64,000 nt of DNA from NCBI GenBank assembly GCA_963764505.1, contig CAVXSP010000001.1, positions 2,666,001 through 2,730,000 on the forward strand. The letters are read 5' to 3'. Each line of letters starts with the position of its first letter. The first letter of the stretch is position 1. Under the pieces are notes generated by a model. That model was not told where the DNA came from, made no database searches, and worked only from the letters and a program-made list of their open reading frames with translations. Below are positions 17,880 to 30,097 of the stretch, one piece after another. Position numbers and translations under genes: made by a program. Source of the stretch: CAVXSP01 sp963764505 (GTDB lineage: Bacteria > Acidobacteriota > Vicinamibacteria > Vicinamibacterales > SCN-69-37).

Positions 17880-18164
17880 ATGGCTGAAGCGCTCGGCATG
17901 GTGGAGACTCGCGGCCTGGTCGGCGCCATCGAAGCGTCCGACGCGATGGTCAAGGCGGCCGACGTCGTGCTCGTCGGCAAGGAGTACATCGGGGCGGGGT
18001 ACGTGACCGTGCTCGTCCGGGGCGACGTTGCGGCCGTGAAGGCGTCCATCGATGCGGGCGCCGCGGCGGCCCGCCGCGTCGGCGAGCTCGTCTCCGTCCA
18101 TGTCATTGCACGCCCGCACGACGACGTGAATCGCGTCCTGGGAAAGAACGCCGGCCGGGCCTGA
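17880..18164 (+). CDS. bacterial microcompartment hexameric shell protein (BMC-H, EutM/PduA type)
   Basis: Single BMC domain of 94 residues. The sequence ALGMVETRGLVGAIEASDAM, then VVLVGKEYIGAGYVTVLVRGDVAAVKAS, and ending VHVIARPHDDVNRVLGK, follows PduA/EutM residue for residue in its conserved positions. BMC-H hexamers tile the facets of protein organelles. The ATG at 17880 has GAGGTG nine bases upstream; an in-frame ATG further upstream is not supported. The start of the aldehyde dehydrogenase gene lies 25 bases after its stop. No pentameric vertex protein (EutN/CcmL type) or tandem-domain BMC-T is seen in the window, so the rest of the shell must be encoded elsewhere if a compartment forms. 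Confidence 0.95.
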   Translation: MAEALGMVETRGLVGAIEASDAMVKAADVVLVGKEYIGAGYVTVLVRGDVAAVKASIDAGAAAARRVGELVSVHVIARPHDDVNRVLGKNAGRA

Positions 18165-18188
18165 GGCGCCGGTGTGTGACGCCCGTCG

Positions 18189-19853
18189 ATGTCGGAGCCA
18201 ACCGCGCCTGACCGCGATCTCGTCTCCATTCAGGAAGCCCGCACGCTCGCGCAACGGGCGAAGCGTGCCGCGGCGCCGCTCGCCGATCTCACGCAGGAGC
18301 AGATCGACCGGCTGATCGACGAGATGGCCGGCGCGGCCCGGCCGCGAGCCGAAGAGTTCGCGAGGCTCGCCGTCGAGGAGACCGGCTACGGCGTCGTCGC
18401 CGACAAGATCCAGAAGAACCTGTTCTCGTCGGTCCAGGTGTACGAGTTCATCAGGCCGATGCGCACCGTGGGCGTGGTCGCCCGCCACGAGTCCCGACGC
18501 GTCATCGACATCGCCGACCCGTTCGGCGTCGTCGCCGCGATCACGCCGTCCACCAATCCGACGTCGACGGCGATCTACAAGATTCTCATCGCGATCAAGG
18601 CCCGGTGCCCGATCGTGATCAGCCCTCATCCGTCGGCGACCCGGTGCGTCGTTCGCGTCGCGCAGGCCATGGCGGACGCCGCTCGCGGCGCCGGCGCGCC
18701 CGACGGCGCCATCAACTGGATGGAGACGATCACGCTGGAGGGGACGCAGGAGCTCATGAGACATCGCGACGTCTCCGTCATTCTCGCCACCGGCGGCATG
18801 GGGCTCGTGCGCGCCGCCTACAGCGCCGGCAAGCCCGCGTACGGCGTGGGGCCTGGCAACGCGCCCTGCTACATCGACCGGACGGCCGACCTCCGGAAGG
18901 CGGCGAGCGACGTCATCGTCGGCAAGACGTTCGACAACGGCGTGCTCTGCTCGGCGCCCAATTCGGTCGTGGTCGATGCGACCGTCGCGCCCGCAACGAA
19001 GGCAGAGTTCATCCGGCAGGGAGCCCACTTCATGTCGCCGGCCGAAGCCGATCAGCTGGCGAAGGTCCTCGTCAGCCCGCAGCGCCTGCCGAATCCCAAG
19101 CTCGTCGGCAAGCCGGCAGGCTTTCTCGCCGAGCAGGCGGGGTTTGCGGTCCCGGCCACGACCAGGGTCCTCGTGGCGGAACTGCAGGGCGTGGGGCGGG
19201 ACTATCCGCTCTCGATCGAGAAGCTCTGTCCGGTGCTGTCCTATTACGTCGTCGCCGACTGGCGGGAGGGGTGTGAACGCTGCATGCAGATCCTCCGATA
19301 TGGAGGGATGGGGCACACGATGTCCATCCATTCACGCGACGACGACGTCATTCTGGAGTTCGGACTGAGGAAGCCGGCCTATCGGATCGTCGTCAACACG
19401 CCGACGACCCACGGCTCGATCGGGCTCACGACGGGCCTCGATCCGGCCATGACGCTCGGGTGCGGCGGGTACGGCGGCAACATCACGTCGGACAACATCA
19501 CGCCGCGCCACCTGCTCAATATCAAGAGGCTTGCGTACGAGACCCGGCCGGCGGTAGGCACCGTCGCGGCCCTCGCGGCAGCCGACCTGGCCGGTTCCGC
19601 GTCGAAAGAGACAGCGGCGCCGGTCGAGGCGGCACGGGACGTCGGAACGCCCGTCGCTCGCGCGCCGGTTCCGGTCGAGTTCGTCTGCGAGGCCGACGTT
19701 CGCGCGGCCCTTGCGACCAGCCGGAAGATTGCGGTCGGGGCGCGCACGATCGTGACGCCCTCGGCCCGCGACCTGGCAGAAGAGCACGACGTGTTCGTCT
19801 TTGCGACAGGCCCGCTGCGTATGTCGTCGGTGCCGGGGAGCGTTCCGCGTTGA
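18189..19853 (+). CDS. CoA-acylating aldehyde dehydrogenase, microcompartment-associated (PduP/EutE-like)
   Basis: NAD-dependent enzyme oxidising an aldehyde to acyl-CoA, the signature cargo of metabolosomes. Cofactor region PFGVVAAITPSTNPTSTAIYK and GPGNAPCYIDRTADL. The predicted catalytic Cys is residue 254, in FDNGVLCSAPNSVV. After the normal end of the domain (about residue 465) comes an Ala-rich linker and a 40-residue tail, EADVRAALATSRKIAVGARTIVTPSARDLAEEHD, not part of the usual enzyme. This tail resembles by eye the N-terminal TPxAR segment of EutQ and EutT. The 554-residue length is longer than typical PduP (about 460). It likely forms an operon with the shell gene. Confidence 0.9.
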   Translation: MSEPTAPDRDLVSIQEARTLAQRAKRAAAPLADLTQEQIDRLIDEMAGAARPRAEEFARLAVEETGYGVVADKIQKNLFSSVQVYEFIRPMRTVGVVARHESRRVIDIADPFGVVAAITPSTNPTSTAIYKILIAIKARCPIVISPHPSATRCVVRVAQAMADAARGAGAPDGAINWMETITLEGTQELMRHRDVSVILATGGMGLVRAAYSAGKPAYGVGPGNAPCYIDRTADLRKAASDVIVGKTFDNGVLCSAPNSVVVDATVAPATKAEFIRQGAHFMSPAEADQLAKVLVSPQRLPNPKLVGKPAGFLAEQAGFAVPATTRVLVAELQGVGRDYPLSIEKLCPVLSYYVVADWREGCERCMQILRYGGMGHTMSIHSRDDDVILEFGLRKPAYRIVVNTPTTHGSIGLTTGLDPAMTLGCGGYGGNITSDNITPRHLLNIKRLAYETRPAVGTVAALAAADLAGSASKETAAPVEAARDVGTPVARAPVPVEFVCEADVRAALATSRKIAVGARTIVTPSARDLAEEHDVFVFATGPLRMSSVPGSVPR

Positions 19854-19931
19854 CCACCATGGATCTCGATGGTATTCTGGCCGGACTTTACGGGATGTTC
19901 GCGCCTGTGACTTGGATTTAGACACCTTTCG

Positions 19932-21591
19932 ATGATGCTGCGCCGACTGTTCGTTCTGGGCATGACATGCCTGCTCGTCGGTTGCGGCGCACACGTCCGT
20001 CCCGCCATCGTCCCGGATCCCGCCCCGCTGCCCGTCGGAGAGTTCCAAGGGCTGGATGCGTCGAATCTGAAGGTGACGCTCGATCCGGCCGCAGCCGCCA
20101 TCGCGGCCGCCGAGTCGGAGTTCGCCAAGGGCGAAGCGGAGCTCAAGCTGGGCCATCAGACCTCGGCGCGTGAGCGCTTCGACGCGGCCATCGACACCCT
20201 GCTCGCGGTCCCGGGCGGCGCGCGGAGCAACCCGCGCCTGCAGGCCGAGTTCGACGCGCTGCTGGATCGCATCGGCGCGCACGAGAGCCTCGAGCTGCGG
20301 GCCGGCGACGGGTTCGCCGACGCGGGCTCCGAACCGGCGGCGATCGACGACCTGCTGGCCTTCGGCACGGCCGAGCGCGCCGGGGTTCCCGCGCCGACCA
20401 CCGCCGAGCTGGTCGCGGCGGACCTGGCGAGAACGCCGCACGACATTCCGATTCAGGTCAACGACAAGGTGCTGTCGTACGTCGAGCTCTTCCAGGGTCA
20501 GCTGCGGTCGTTCGTGGAGGAAGGGCTCGAGCGCGGGGCGCGCTACCTGCCGATGATCCAGGATGTCTTCCACGCCGAGGGGCTGCCGCTCGACCTCGCG
20601 TACGTGCCGCTCATCGAGAGTGCATTCAAGCCGACGGCGCTCTCGCGGGCGAGCGCCAAGGGCATGTGGCAGTTCGAAGCGGGCACGGCGCGCGAGGCGG
20701 GCCTCGAGCAGACGTGGTTCCTCGACGAGCGGGCCGACCCGGAGAAGGCCACGCGGGCCGCAGCGGAGTATCTCAAGACGCTCCGCGACCTCTTCAGCGG
20801 CGACTGGAACCTCGCGCTGGCCGCCTACAACGCCGGCATGGGTCGTGTGCAGCGCGCGATGAAGCAGGCGCACGAGACGGACTACTGGAGCCTGTCGGCC
20901 AGCTCGCGCTACCTGCCACGGGAGACCCGCGAGTACGTCCCCATGATCCTGGCCGCCATCCTGATCGCGCGCGATCCGATCCAGTACCGGCTTCGAGGTC
21001 GGGCCGGTGGAGCCGCTGGACTACGACACGGTCACCGTTCCCGACGCCATTCGGCTGGACACGATCGCGGAGTGGCTGGAGATCCCGGTCGACCAGATCC
21101 AGGCGCTCAACCCCGAGTTGCGCCGCGGCATGACGCCGGTCGGCGAGCACGAGCTGAAAGTGCCGGTCGGTGAGGGCGTTGTGGTCGAGCGCCGGCTCGC
21201 CACGGCGTCTCCGTCGGTGTTCGCCTCTTCGTCGTTCCGGTTCCACACGGTTCGCCGCGGCGAGACGCTGCTGAGCATCGCTCGAAAGTACAAGACGACC
21301 ACGACCAAGCTGGCGGCCGCCAACGAAATCAAGCGGACATCGCGCCTGCGGACCGGAACGATGCTGATGGTGCCGATCGCGCCCGCTGCCGTCGCGGTCC
21401 GCGCCGCGCGGGGCGTCAAAGCGTCCGGCCTGACGGCGTCGGCGCGCGGGACGGCCTCGTACCGGGTCAAGCGAGGCGACACGCTCTCCCGCATCGCGCA
21501 CCTCTTCGATACCAGCGTGGAAGCCCTCAAGTCGCTCAACCGGCTGTCCTCCGATTCGATCGCGATCGGCGACCGGCTGACGGTCCGGTAG
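19932..21591 (+). CDS. mltD: MltD-type membrane-bound lytic transglycosylase with LysM repeats (one frameshift)
   Basis: Lipoprotein signal (FVLGMTCLLVGC), then an SLT domain with catalytic Glu in LAYVPLIESAFKPTALSRAS, GMWQFEAGTAREAGL and LALAAYNAGMGRVQRAM. After about residue 355 the frame changes at 21000: deleting one C from TACCGG gives QYGFEVGPVEPLDYD, which continues into a LysM-like region and two clear LysM modules (FHTVRRGETLLSIARKYKT and YRVKRGDTLSRIAHLFDT). The reconstructed protein has 552 residues. It cleaves peptidoglycan glycan strands at the outer membrane. It follows the aldehyde dehydrogenase after 78 bases but shows no functional link to the microcompartment. Confidence 0.9.
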
Positions 21592-21725
21592 CCCCGGCGT
21601 CCAGGGCGCGCTGCAGATTCTGCAGGCCGAATCGTCCGGCAGCGTGCGCAAATCCGCATACGGTCGCGCTGAATCGTTCCGCCGGCACGCGAGCCGCCTG
21701 GCCGCGAACTTGCTGACGGAGGGAC

Positions 21726-23219
21726 GTGCTCGCTCGGATTTCGGCGGCCGCCGTCTCCGGCGTCGATGCGATCCCCGTGTCGGTCGAGGTCGACGTGTCG
21801 ACGGGCCTGCCCGGGGTCACAATGGTCGGGCTGCCGGATGCGACCGTGCGCGAGAGTCGCGACCGCGTACGGACCGCCATCCGTAATTCGGGATTCCCGT
21901 TTCCGACGGCACGCGTGACGGTCAGCCTTGCGCCGGCCGACGTGCGGAAGATCGGCGCGGCGTTCGATCTTCCGATCGCCCTCGGCATCCTCGCGGCGTC
22001 GGGTGTGCTCCCGGAGCGCGACGCTCTGCCCATGACCGTCGTGGGCGGCCTGTCGCTCGACGGCGCGGTGCCTCCCATGCACGGCCTGCTTCCAATCGCC
22101 GTGGCAGCCCGGCGGACGCCGCCCCGTGCGCTGATGTGTCCCGCGGCCAACCTGCGCGAGGCGGGCATCGTCGGGGATCTCCGCCTGTTTCCCGTCCGGT
22201 CGCTGTGGGAAGCGGTTCGGCTGGTGGCCCATCCGAGTCCGGTCGCCACGCCGGCGCCGGCGACGGCCGCGGCGCCCCCGGGCGCAACCGACGATCTCGG
22301 CGACGTCCGCGGCCAGCTCGCCGCCCGGCGGGCGCTGGAGATCGCGGCGGCCGGTGCGCATCATCTCCTGCTCAGCGGTCCGCCCGGTGCCGGCAAGACC
22401 ATGCTGGCCAGGCGGCTGCCCGGGCTCCTGCCGCCGCTCAGCCTCGAGGAGGCGCTCGCGGTGACGACGATCCATTCGGTGGCGGGGCTGCTGCCGTCGG
22501 GGAGCGGTCTGGTCGCCGCCCGGCCCTTTCGCGCGCCTCACCACACCTGCTCGGACGTCGCGCTCGTTGGCGGCGGCAGCGTGCCGCGACCGGGCGAACT
22601 CAGCCTCGCGCATTGCGGCGTGCTGTTCCTGGACGAGCTCCCGGAGTTCGGCCGGCGCGTTCTCGAAAGCCTGCGGCAGCCGCTCGAAGAAGGCGTCGTG
22701 CACATCTCCCGTGCGGCGCGCGCGATGTCCTTTCCTGCGCGCGTCACGCTCGTGGCGGCCATGAATCCCTGCCCGTGCGGATTCCTCGGCGACGTGCGCC
22801 GCGAGTGCCGCTGTCTGGCGTCGGCCGTCGATCGGTACCGCCGCAAGGTGTCGGGGCCCCTGCGCGATCGGTTCGATCTCGGCGTCGATGTCCAGGCGGT
22901 CCCGTGGGCCGAGTTGCGCGCGTCCGACCCGGGCGAGGCGAGCGCCGCCGTGAAGGCGCGCGTTCTCGAGGCGCGATGCCGACAGCTCCGGCGGCAGGCG
23001 TGTGTGAACGCCCAGCTCGACGGGCCGACGCTGCGCCGCGTGTGTCGCATCTCGAGCGGCAGCGAGACACTCCTCGGGCGCGCCGTGACCCGACTGGGTC
23101 TCAGTGCCCGCGCGGTCACGCGCGTGCTGCGCGTGGCGCGTACGATCGCGGATCTTGGTGACACGCCGGAGATCGAGGACGCGCATCTCGCGGAGGCCCT
23201 CCAGTTCCGGCTGTCATGA
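21726..23219 (+). CDS. comM: YifB/ComM-family Mg chelatase-like AAA+ ATPase
   Basis: Predicted helicase-like AAA+ protein; ComM drives branch migration during natural transformation. The N-terminal ChlI-like domain contains VDVSTGLPGVTMVGLPDATVRES. The AAA+ core has LLLSGPPGAGKTMLARRLPG (Walker A), RPFRAPHHTCSDVALVGGG, and GVLFLDELPEF (Walker B). A cysteine cluster (NPCPCGFLGDVRRECRC) matches the family's zinc-binding motif. 497 residues is usual. The GTG at 21726 is preceded by GGAGGG. Presence alongside a ComEA-like gene (39.3 kb) hints at a transformation pathway. Confidence 0.93.
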   Translation: MLARISAAAVSGVDAIPVSVEVDVSTGLPGVTMVGLPDATVRESRDRVRTAIRNSGFPFPTARVTVSLAPADVRKIGAAFDLPIALGILAASGVLPERDALPMTVVGGLSLDGAVPPMHGLLPIAVAARRTPPRALMCPAANLREAGIVGDLRLFPVRSLWEAVRLVAHPSPVATPAPATAAAPPGATDDLGDVRGQLAARRALEIAAAGAHHLLLSGPPGAGKTMLARRLPGLLPPLSLEEALAVTTIHSVAGLLPSGSGLVAARPFRAPHHTCSDVALVGGGSVPRPGELSLAHCGVLFLDELPEFGRRVLESLRQPLEEGVVHISRAARAMSFPARVTLVAAMNPCPCGFLGDVRRECRCLASAVDRYRRKVSGPLRDRFDLGVDVQAVPWAELRASDPGEASAAVKARVLEARCRQLRRQACVNAQLDGPTLRRVCRISSGSETLLGRAVTRLGLSARAVTRVLRVARTIADLGDTPEIEDAHLAEALQFRLS

Positions 23220-23462
23220 GGGCGATGGGCCGAAATCTCGGTCGCGCTCTTCCCTGCTGTCGGGCGCGGAGATCATCGATGTGCCAAATCCTGGACAGCT
23301 CGCCGCCAATTCTGTCGAGGCGGGGCGCGCCTCATCGGCGGCCTGAAGTCACGCGCCGCGGCGACTGCAGGGTTTTCTGCGCGAATGCCCTGTCCAGCCC
23401 CGATGGGCCGGCGGCAATGAACGCTGGCAAACAGCTTGCAATGACATACGCCAGATCGAGCC

Positions 23463-23966
23463 ATGGATCCGCTTCGGCATCTCCTGTCGACCGACCAGCG
23501 CGAAGCGCTGCAGTTCTTCTTCACGGGCCTGCGCGACGTCACGGCCAACGAAGAGGAAGCGATCGACTCGCCGGCGCTGCTCTACAACGCCAGCGTGCTC
23601 GCCCATTTCGCGTCGACGTCCACCTGCTCTGCGGAAGGGCTTCCCGCGCTGCACGGCCTGGGACAGGTGTTCGATCGATTCGTGGCGGATACATCCCTGC
23701 GGCACGACACGGATCTCATGGAGTGGGCGGCGGCGCACTGCCTGCTCTTCACGGGATTCTTTGGCGACCAGATGCACCACCGGCACAATCTGGAGTGGTA
23801 CGGGCAGATCGGCGCGGACTTCTACGATCTGGCCGCGACATCGAGCCGCGAAGCCGCCCGCCGTCAGATGATGGACCGGATGGCGTGCGAGTTCCAGGAC
23901 TGGCGCCGCCGATATCTGAAGCTCTCGAGGGAGCTCCGCGATCTGCCGTATCGCCTCCTCGGTTGA
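23463..23966 (+). CDS. hypothetical protein, 167 residues
   Basis: Predicted soluble, alpha-helical protein with many aromatic residues (ALQFFFTGLRDVTANEEEAI, CLLFTGFFGDQMHHRHNLEWYGQIGADFY). No signal peptide or known motif was recognised. The paired HRHNLEWY region contains several His and Glu, which could bind a metal, but this is only a guess. It stands alone between comM and the M23 peptidase with about 240 bases upstream and 200 downstream. Codon use looks native. Confidence 0.6.
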   Translation: MDPLRHLLSTDQREALQFFFTGLRDVTANEEEAIDSPALLYNASVLAHFASTSTCSAEGLPALHGLGQVFDRFVADTSLRHDTDLMEWAAAHCLLFTGFFGDQMHHRHNLEWYGQIGADFYDLAATSSREAARRQMMDRMACEFQDWRRRYLKLSRELRDLPYRLLG

Positions 23967-24166
23967 GACCGGGGGCGGACGGTCCTGTCTGCCTCGCTCG
24001 GGGCGCGCGGCGCGTCATCCTCCCGCTCATCCCCCGCTCGACCGATACCGTCAAGGAGCGGCGGAGCCCGCCGCGCGCCGCTTGTTCCCGCAGAACGGGC
24101 TGTGTTACATTTCCGTGATTCTGGCGCGGACTCGCTCGAGCCGCCAGGGAGGGTCCCAGCCGGGTT

Positions 24167-25057
24167 ATGCGTTCGCCGCGGTATACGGTCCTTGTCGCGA
24201 ACCGGTCCACCGGGGCGGTGCGGCGGTTCACGGTGGTCCGCCTCCCGGCGGTTCTCCTGGGCTTCCTCCTGCTCTCGATTCTGGCGCTCATGGCGATGGG
24301 CGCGCGGTGGGCCGGGCGGGCCGAGCTCGAGAGCCTGCGGCAGGCCAACGAAGACCTGCGGCTCGAAAACGAGAACTATCGCGCGATGACGGCCGAGTTG
24401 TCGACGCAGGTCTCGTCGCTGCAGGGCGCGATCGATGATTTGGGCCAGCAGGCGGATCTCGATCCGGCGACGCGGAAGGCGATCGAGCGGCTGCCGGCTT
24501 CGATCCGGTCGCGCGCCATGGGCGGCGGGTTCGCCGTGTCGCCGCTGGCCGTGACGCGCCAGTCGCCGGAAACCACGTTCGGCGTCCTGAGGGAACTGCT
24601 CGGCGTGCTCGAGGACCGGCTGACCACGGTCCGGCGCGGCTTCGAGGGCCGCCAGGCGCTCGCCTCAGCGCTTCCCCGCCTGTGGCCGCTCACCTCCGGC
24701 TGGTTGACGTCGAACTTCGGTACGCGCACGGATCCGCTGACGGGGGAGGCCGAAACCCACACGGGCCTGGACATCTCCGCCGCGCGCGGCACGGCCGTAC
24801 ATGCGACGGCGGACGGCACGGTCGAGCTGGCCGGCTTCAACGGCAACTACGGCAACTGCGTCGAGCTGTCGCACGGCTTCGGCATCACGACGCGCTACGG
24901 CCACCTCTCGTCCTTTGCGGTTCGGCCAGGCCAGGCGGTGCAGCGCGGCGAGGTCATCGGCTACGTCGGGGCGACGGGCCGCACGACGGGTCCGCATCTT
25001 CACTACGAGATCCTGCTGAACGGGCAACCCATCAATCCGCTCAAGTTCCTGGGGTGA
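24167..25057 (+). CDS. M23-family metallopeptidase (LytM type), membrane-anchored
   Basis: Peptidoglycan endopeptidase or EnvC-like activator. One N-terminal membrane helix (LPAVLLGFLLLSILALMAM) and a coiled coil (ELESLRQANEDLRLENENYRAM) precede the M23 domain, WLTSNFGTRTDPLTG... HTGLDISAARGT. Zinc ligands His and Asp in HTGLD and His in PHLHYE are all present, so the enzyme is likely active. 296 residues. It lies 133 bases upstream of secA on the same strand. Confidence 0.9.
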   Translation: MRSPRYTVLVANRSTGAVRRFTVVRLPAVLLGFLLLSILALMAMGARWAGRAELESLRQANEDLRLENENYRAMTAELSTQVSSLQGAIDDLGQQADLDPATRKAIERLPASIRSRAMGGGFAVSPLAVTRQSPETTFGVLRELLGVLEDRLTTVRRGFEGRQALASALPRLWPLTSGWLTSNFGTRTDPLTGEAETHTGLDISAARGTAVHATADGTVELAGFNGNYGNCVELSHGFGITTRYGHLSSFAVRPGQAVQRGEVIGYVGATGRTTGPHLHYEILLNGQPINPLKFLG

Positions 25058-25190
25058 GGGCGGCCGCCATCGGCGGAACGGCCCGCAGGGTGTATTTGAC
25101 CTCCCCCGTTCGCTTTTCTACAATCGATAGTACTCTCTTCGGACAGCAGGGACGGTCCGTCCGGCGGGCGTCCGGTTGTCCGATGTCTTC

Positions 25191-28106
<2,916 letters not shown>

Positions 28107-28122
<16 letters not shown>

Positions 28123-29672
28123 AGGTGTCGTCTGTTTCCCGCCCGGCCGCTGAGGCGCTCGGCGCCGCGGCACAGGTCGCCGCCGGTCTGGCCGAGGCGT
28201 TGACGTTCGACGACATCCTTCTCGTCCCGCGCCACTCGTGCGTCCTGCCGAGCCAGGTCGACGTCGGCTCCCGGCTGACGCGACGCATCCGGTTGAACGT
28301 GCCCCTCCTCAGCGCGGCGATGGACACCGTCACCGAAAACCGCCTGGCGATCGCCATGGCCCAGCAGGGCGGGATCGGAATCATCCACAAGAACCTCAGC
28401 GTCGAGGAGCAGGCCTCCGAGGTGGACCGCGTGAAGCGCTCGGAGAGCGGCATGATCGTGAACCCGATCACGCTCTCGCCGCGGCACCGGATTTTCGAGG
28501 CGCTCGAGCTGATGAAGACCTACCGCATCAGCGGCGTGCCAATCACCGAGGACGGCGGCAAGGAGAGCCGGCTCGTCGGCATCCTCACGAACCGCGACCT
28601 GCGCTTCGAAACCCGAACGGACCGGCCCATCGCGGATGTCATGACGCGGGAGCACCTCGTCACGGTCCCCGTGGGCACGACGCTCGACGCGGCGCGTGAG
28701 ATGTTCCACCGCCACAAGGTCGAGAAGCTGCTCGTGGTGGACGCGGACTATCGGCTGAAGGGACTGATCACGGTCAAGGACATCCAGAAGCTGATCAAGT
28801 ACCCGTCGGCCTGCAAGGACGGTCTCGGCCGGCTGCGCGTAGGCGCGGCGATCGGCGTGAGCCGCGACACGTTCGAGCGCGCCGAGGCGCTCGTCCAGGC
28901 CCATGCCGACGTGCTCGTCATCGACACCGCGCATGGCCATTCCCAGGGCGTGCTCGACGCGGTGGCGAAGATCCGCGAGCGCTTTCCGGACGTCGACCTG
29001 ATCGCGGGCAACGTCGCCACGGCCGACGCGACGCGGGCGCTCGTCGACCGCGGCGTCGACGCCGTGAAGGTGGGGATCGGCGCCGGGTCGATCTGCACGA
29101 CCCGCGTGGTCGCCGGGATCGGCGTGCCGATGGTCACGGCCGTGGCCGAATGCGCGAGGGCCGCGTTCGATCGGGACGTGCCGATCATCGCCGACGGCGG
29201 CGTCCGCTACTCCGGCGACATCGCGAAGGCGATCGCCGTCGGTGCGAGCGCCGCCATGGTCGGGAGCCTGTTCGCCGGCACGGACGAAAGTCCGGGCGAG
29301 ATCATCCTCTACCAGGGGCGGAGCTTCAAGGAGTACCGCGGGATGGGCTCGCTCGGCGCAATGCGGCGCGGCAGCCGGGATCGGTACTTCCAGGACGAGT
29401 ACGACCTTGACGCCAAGCGCGGCGACGACGCGGCCGAGAAGCTCGTGCCCGAGGGCATTGAAGGGCGCGTCGCCCACAAGGGCAGCGTCGCCGCGATGAT
29501 CCATCAACTCATGGGCGGCCTGCGCGCGAGCATGGGCTACTGCGGCTGTCGCGACGTTCCCACCCTGCAGCGCGAGGCGCAGCTCATCCGCGTCACCCAG
29601 GCCGGGGTGCGCGAAGGCCACGTGCACGACGTCATCATCACGAAGGAAGCGCCGAACTACAGAGTCGAGTGA
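28107..29672 (+). CDS. guaB: inosine-5'-monophosphate dehydrogenase
   Basis: Converts IMP to XMP, the committed step of guanine nucleotide synthesis. TIM-barrel with two CBS domains (VNPITLSPRHRIFEALELM and MTREHLVTVPVGTTLDAAREM). Catalytic loop VKVGIGAGSICTTRVVAGIG with the active Cys; flap region FKEYRGMGSLGAMRRGS and RVAHKGSVAAMIHQLMGG. The ATG at 28107 overlaps the secA stop; a GTG at 28125 after AGAG is an alternative. About 521 residues, with a slightly long N-terminus. Ends 16 bases inside the tail of convergent tsaE. Confidence 0.97.
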
Positions 29673-30034
29673 CGCGCGACCGTGATCCTGCGTCTGTTGC
29701 CGTCCAGGATCTCCAGCATCACGCGAATCGCGCCGGCTGGCGCATCGCGCCAGCGGTCCGGCCATTCCACGGCCATCACTCCCTCCTCCAGCAGATCCTC
29801 GAGCGCCAGATCCTCGACCTCGTGAGGGGCGAGCCGATACAGGTCCACGTGCTCGAGCCGGATGGGCCCGCGGTACTCCTGGACGATCGTGAACGTCGGG
29901 CTGGAGACGTCGTCCGCATCACAACCGAGGCCTTCGGCGAGACCGCGCGCAAAGGCGGTCTTGCCGGCGCCCAAGGGGCCCTCGAGCAGGACCACGTCGC
30001 CCGGATGCAGCCGCCGGGCGAGGTCCCGGCCCAC
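29657..30034 (-). CDS. tsaE: tRNA threonylcarbamoyladenosine biosynthesis ATPase TsaE
   Basis: P-loop protein of the TsaBDE complex that makes the t6A37 modification of tRNAs. Walker A LLEGPLGAGKTAFARGLAEG; the family signature SSPTFTIVQEY and HVDLYRL; VMAVEWPDR near the end. 125 residues is on the short side because the GTG at 30034 is the first usable start after the nnrD stop in the same frame; no earlier start codon exists there, but SEGETAAVGRDLA-like sequence just upstream suggests the true start may be non-canonical or the region has an error. Same strand as, and downstream of, nnrD/nnrE, a common bacterial arrangement. Confidence 0.9.
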   Translation of the reverse strand: MGRDLARRLHPGDVVLLEGPLGAGKTAFARGLAEGLGCDADDVSSPTFTIVQEYRGPIRLEHVDLYRLAPHEVEDLALEDLLEEGVMAVEWPDRWRDAPAGAIRVMLEILDGNRRRITVARHSTL

Positions 30035-30097
30035 CGCGGCGGTTTCCCCCTCGGAATGGGTGACGCGGACGGAGGAGGCTGGCGTCGCCGTGGCGGC

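Noticed and set aside
19932..21591. mltD as part of the microcompartment operon
   Set aside because: It is an exported lipoprotein acting on peptidoglycan and has no role in cytoplasmic protein shells; adjacency alone is not enough.
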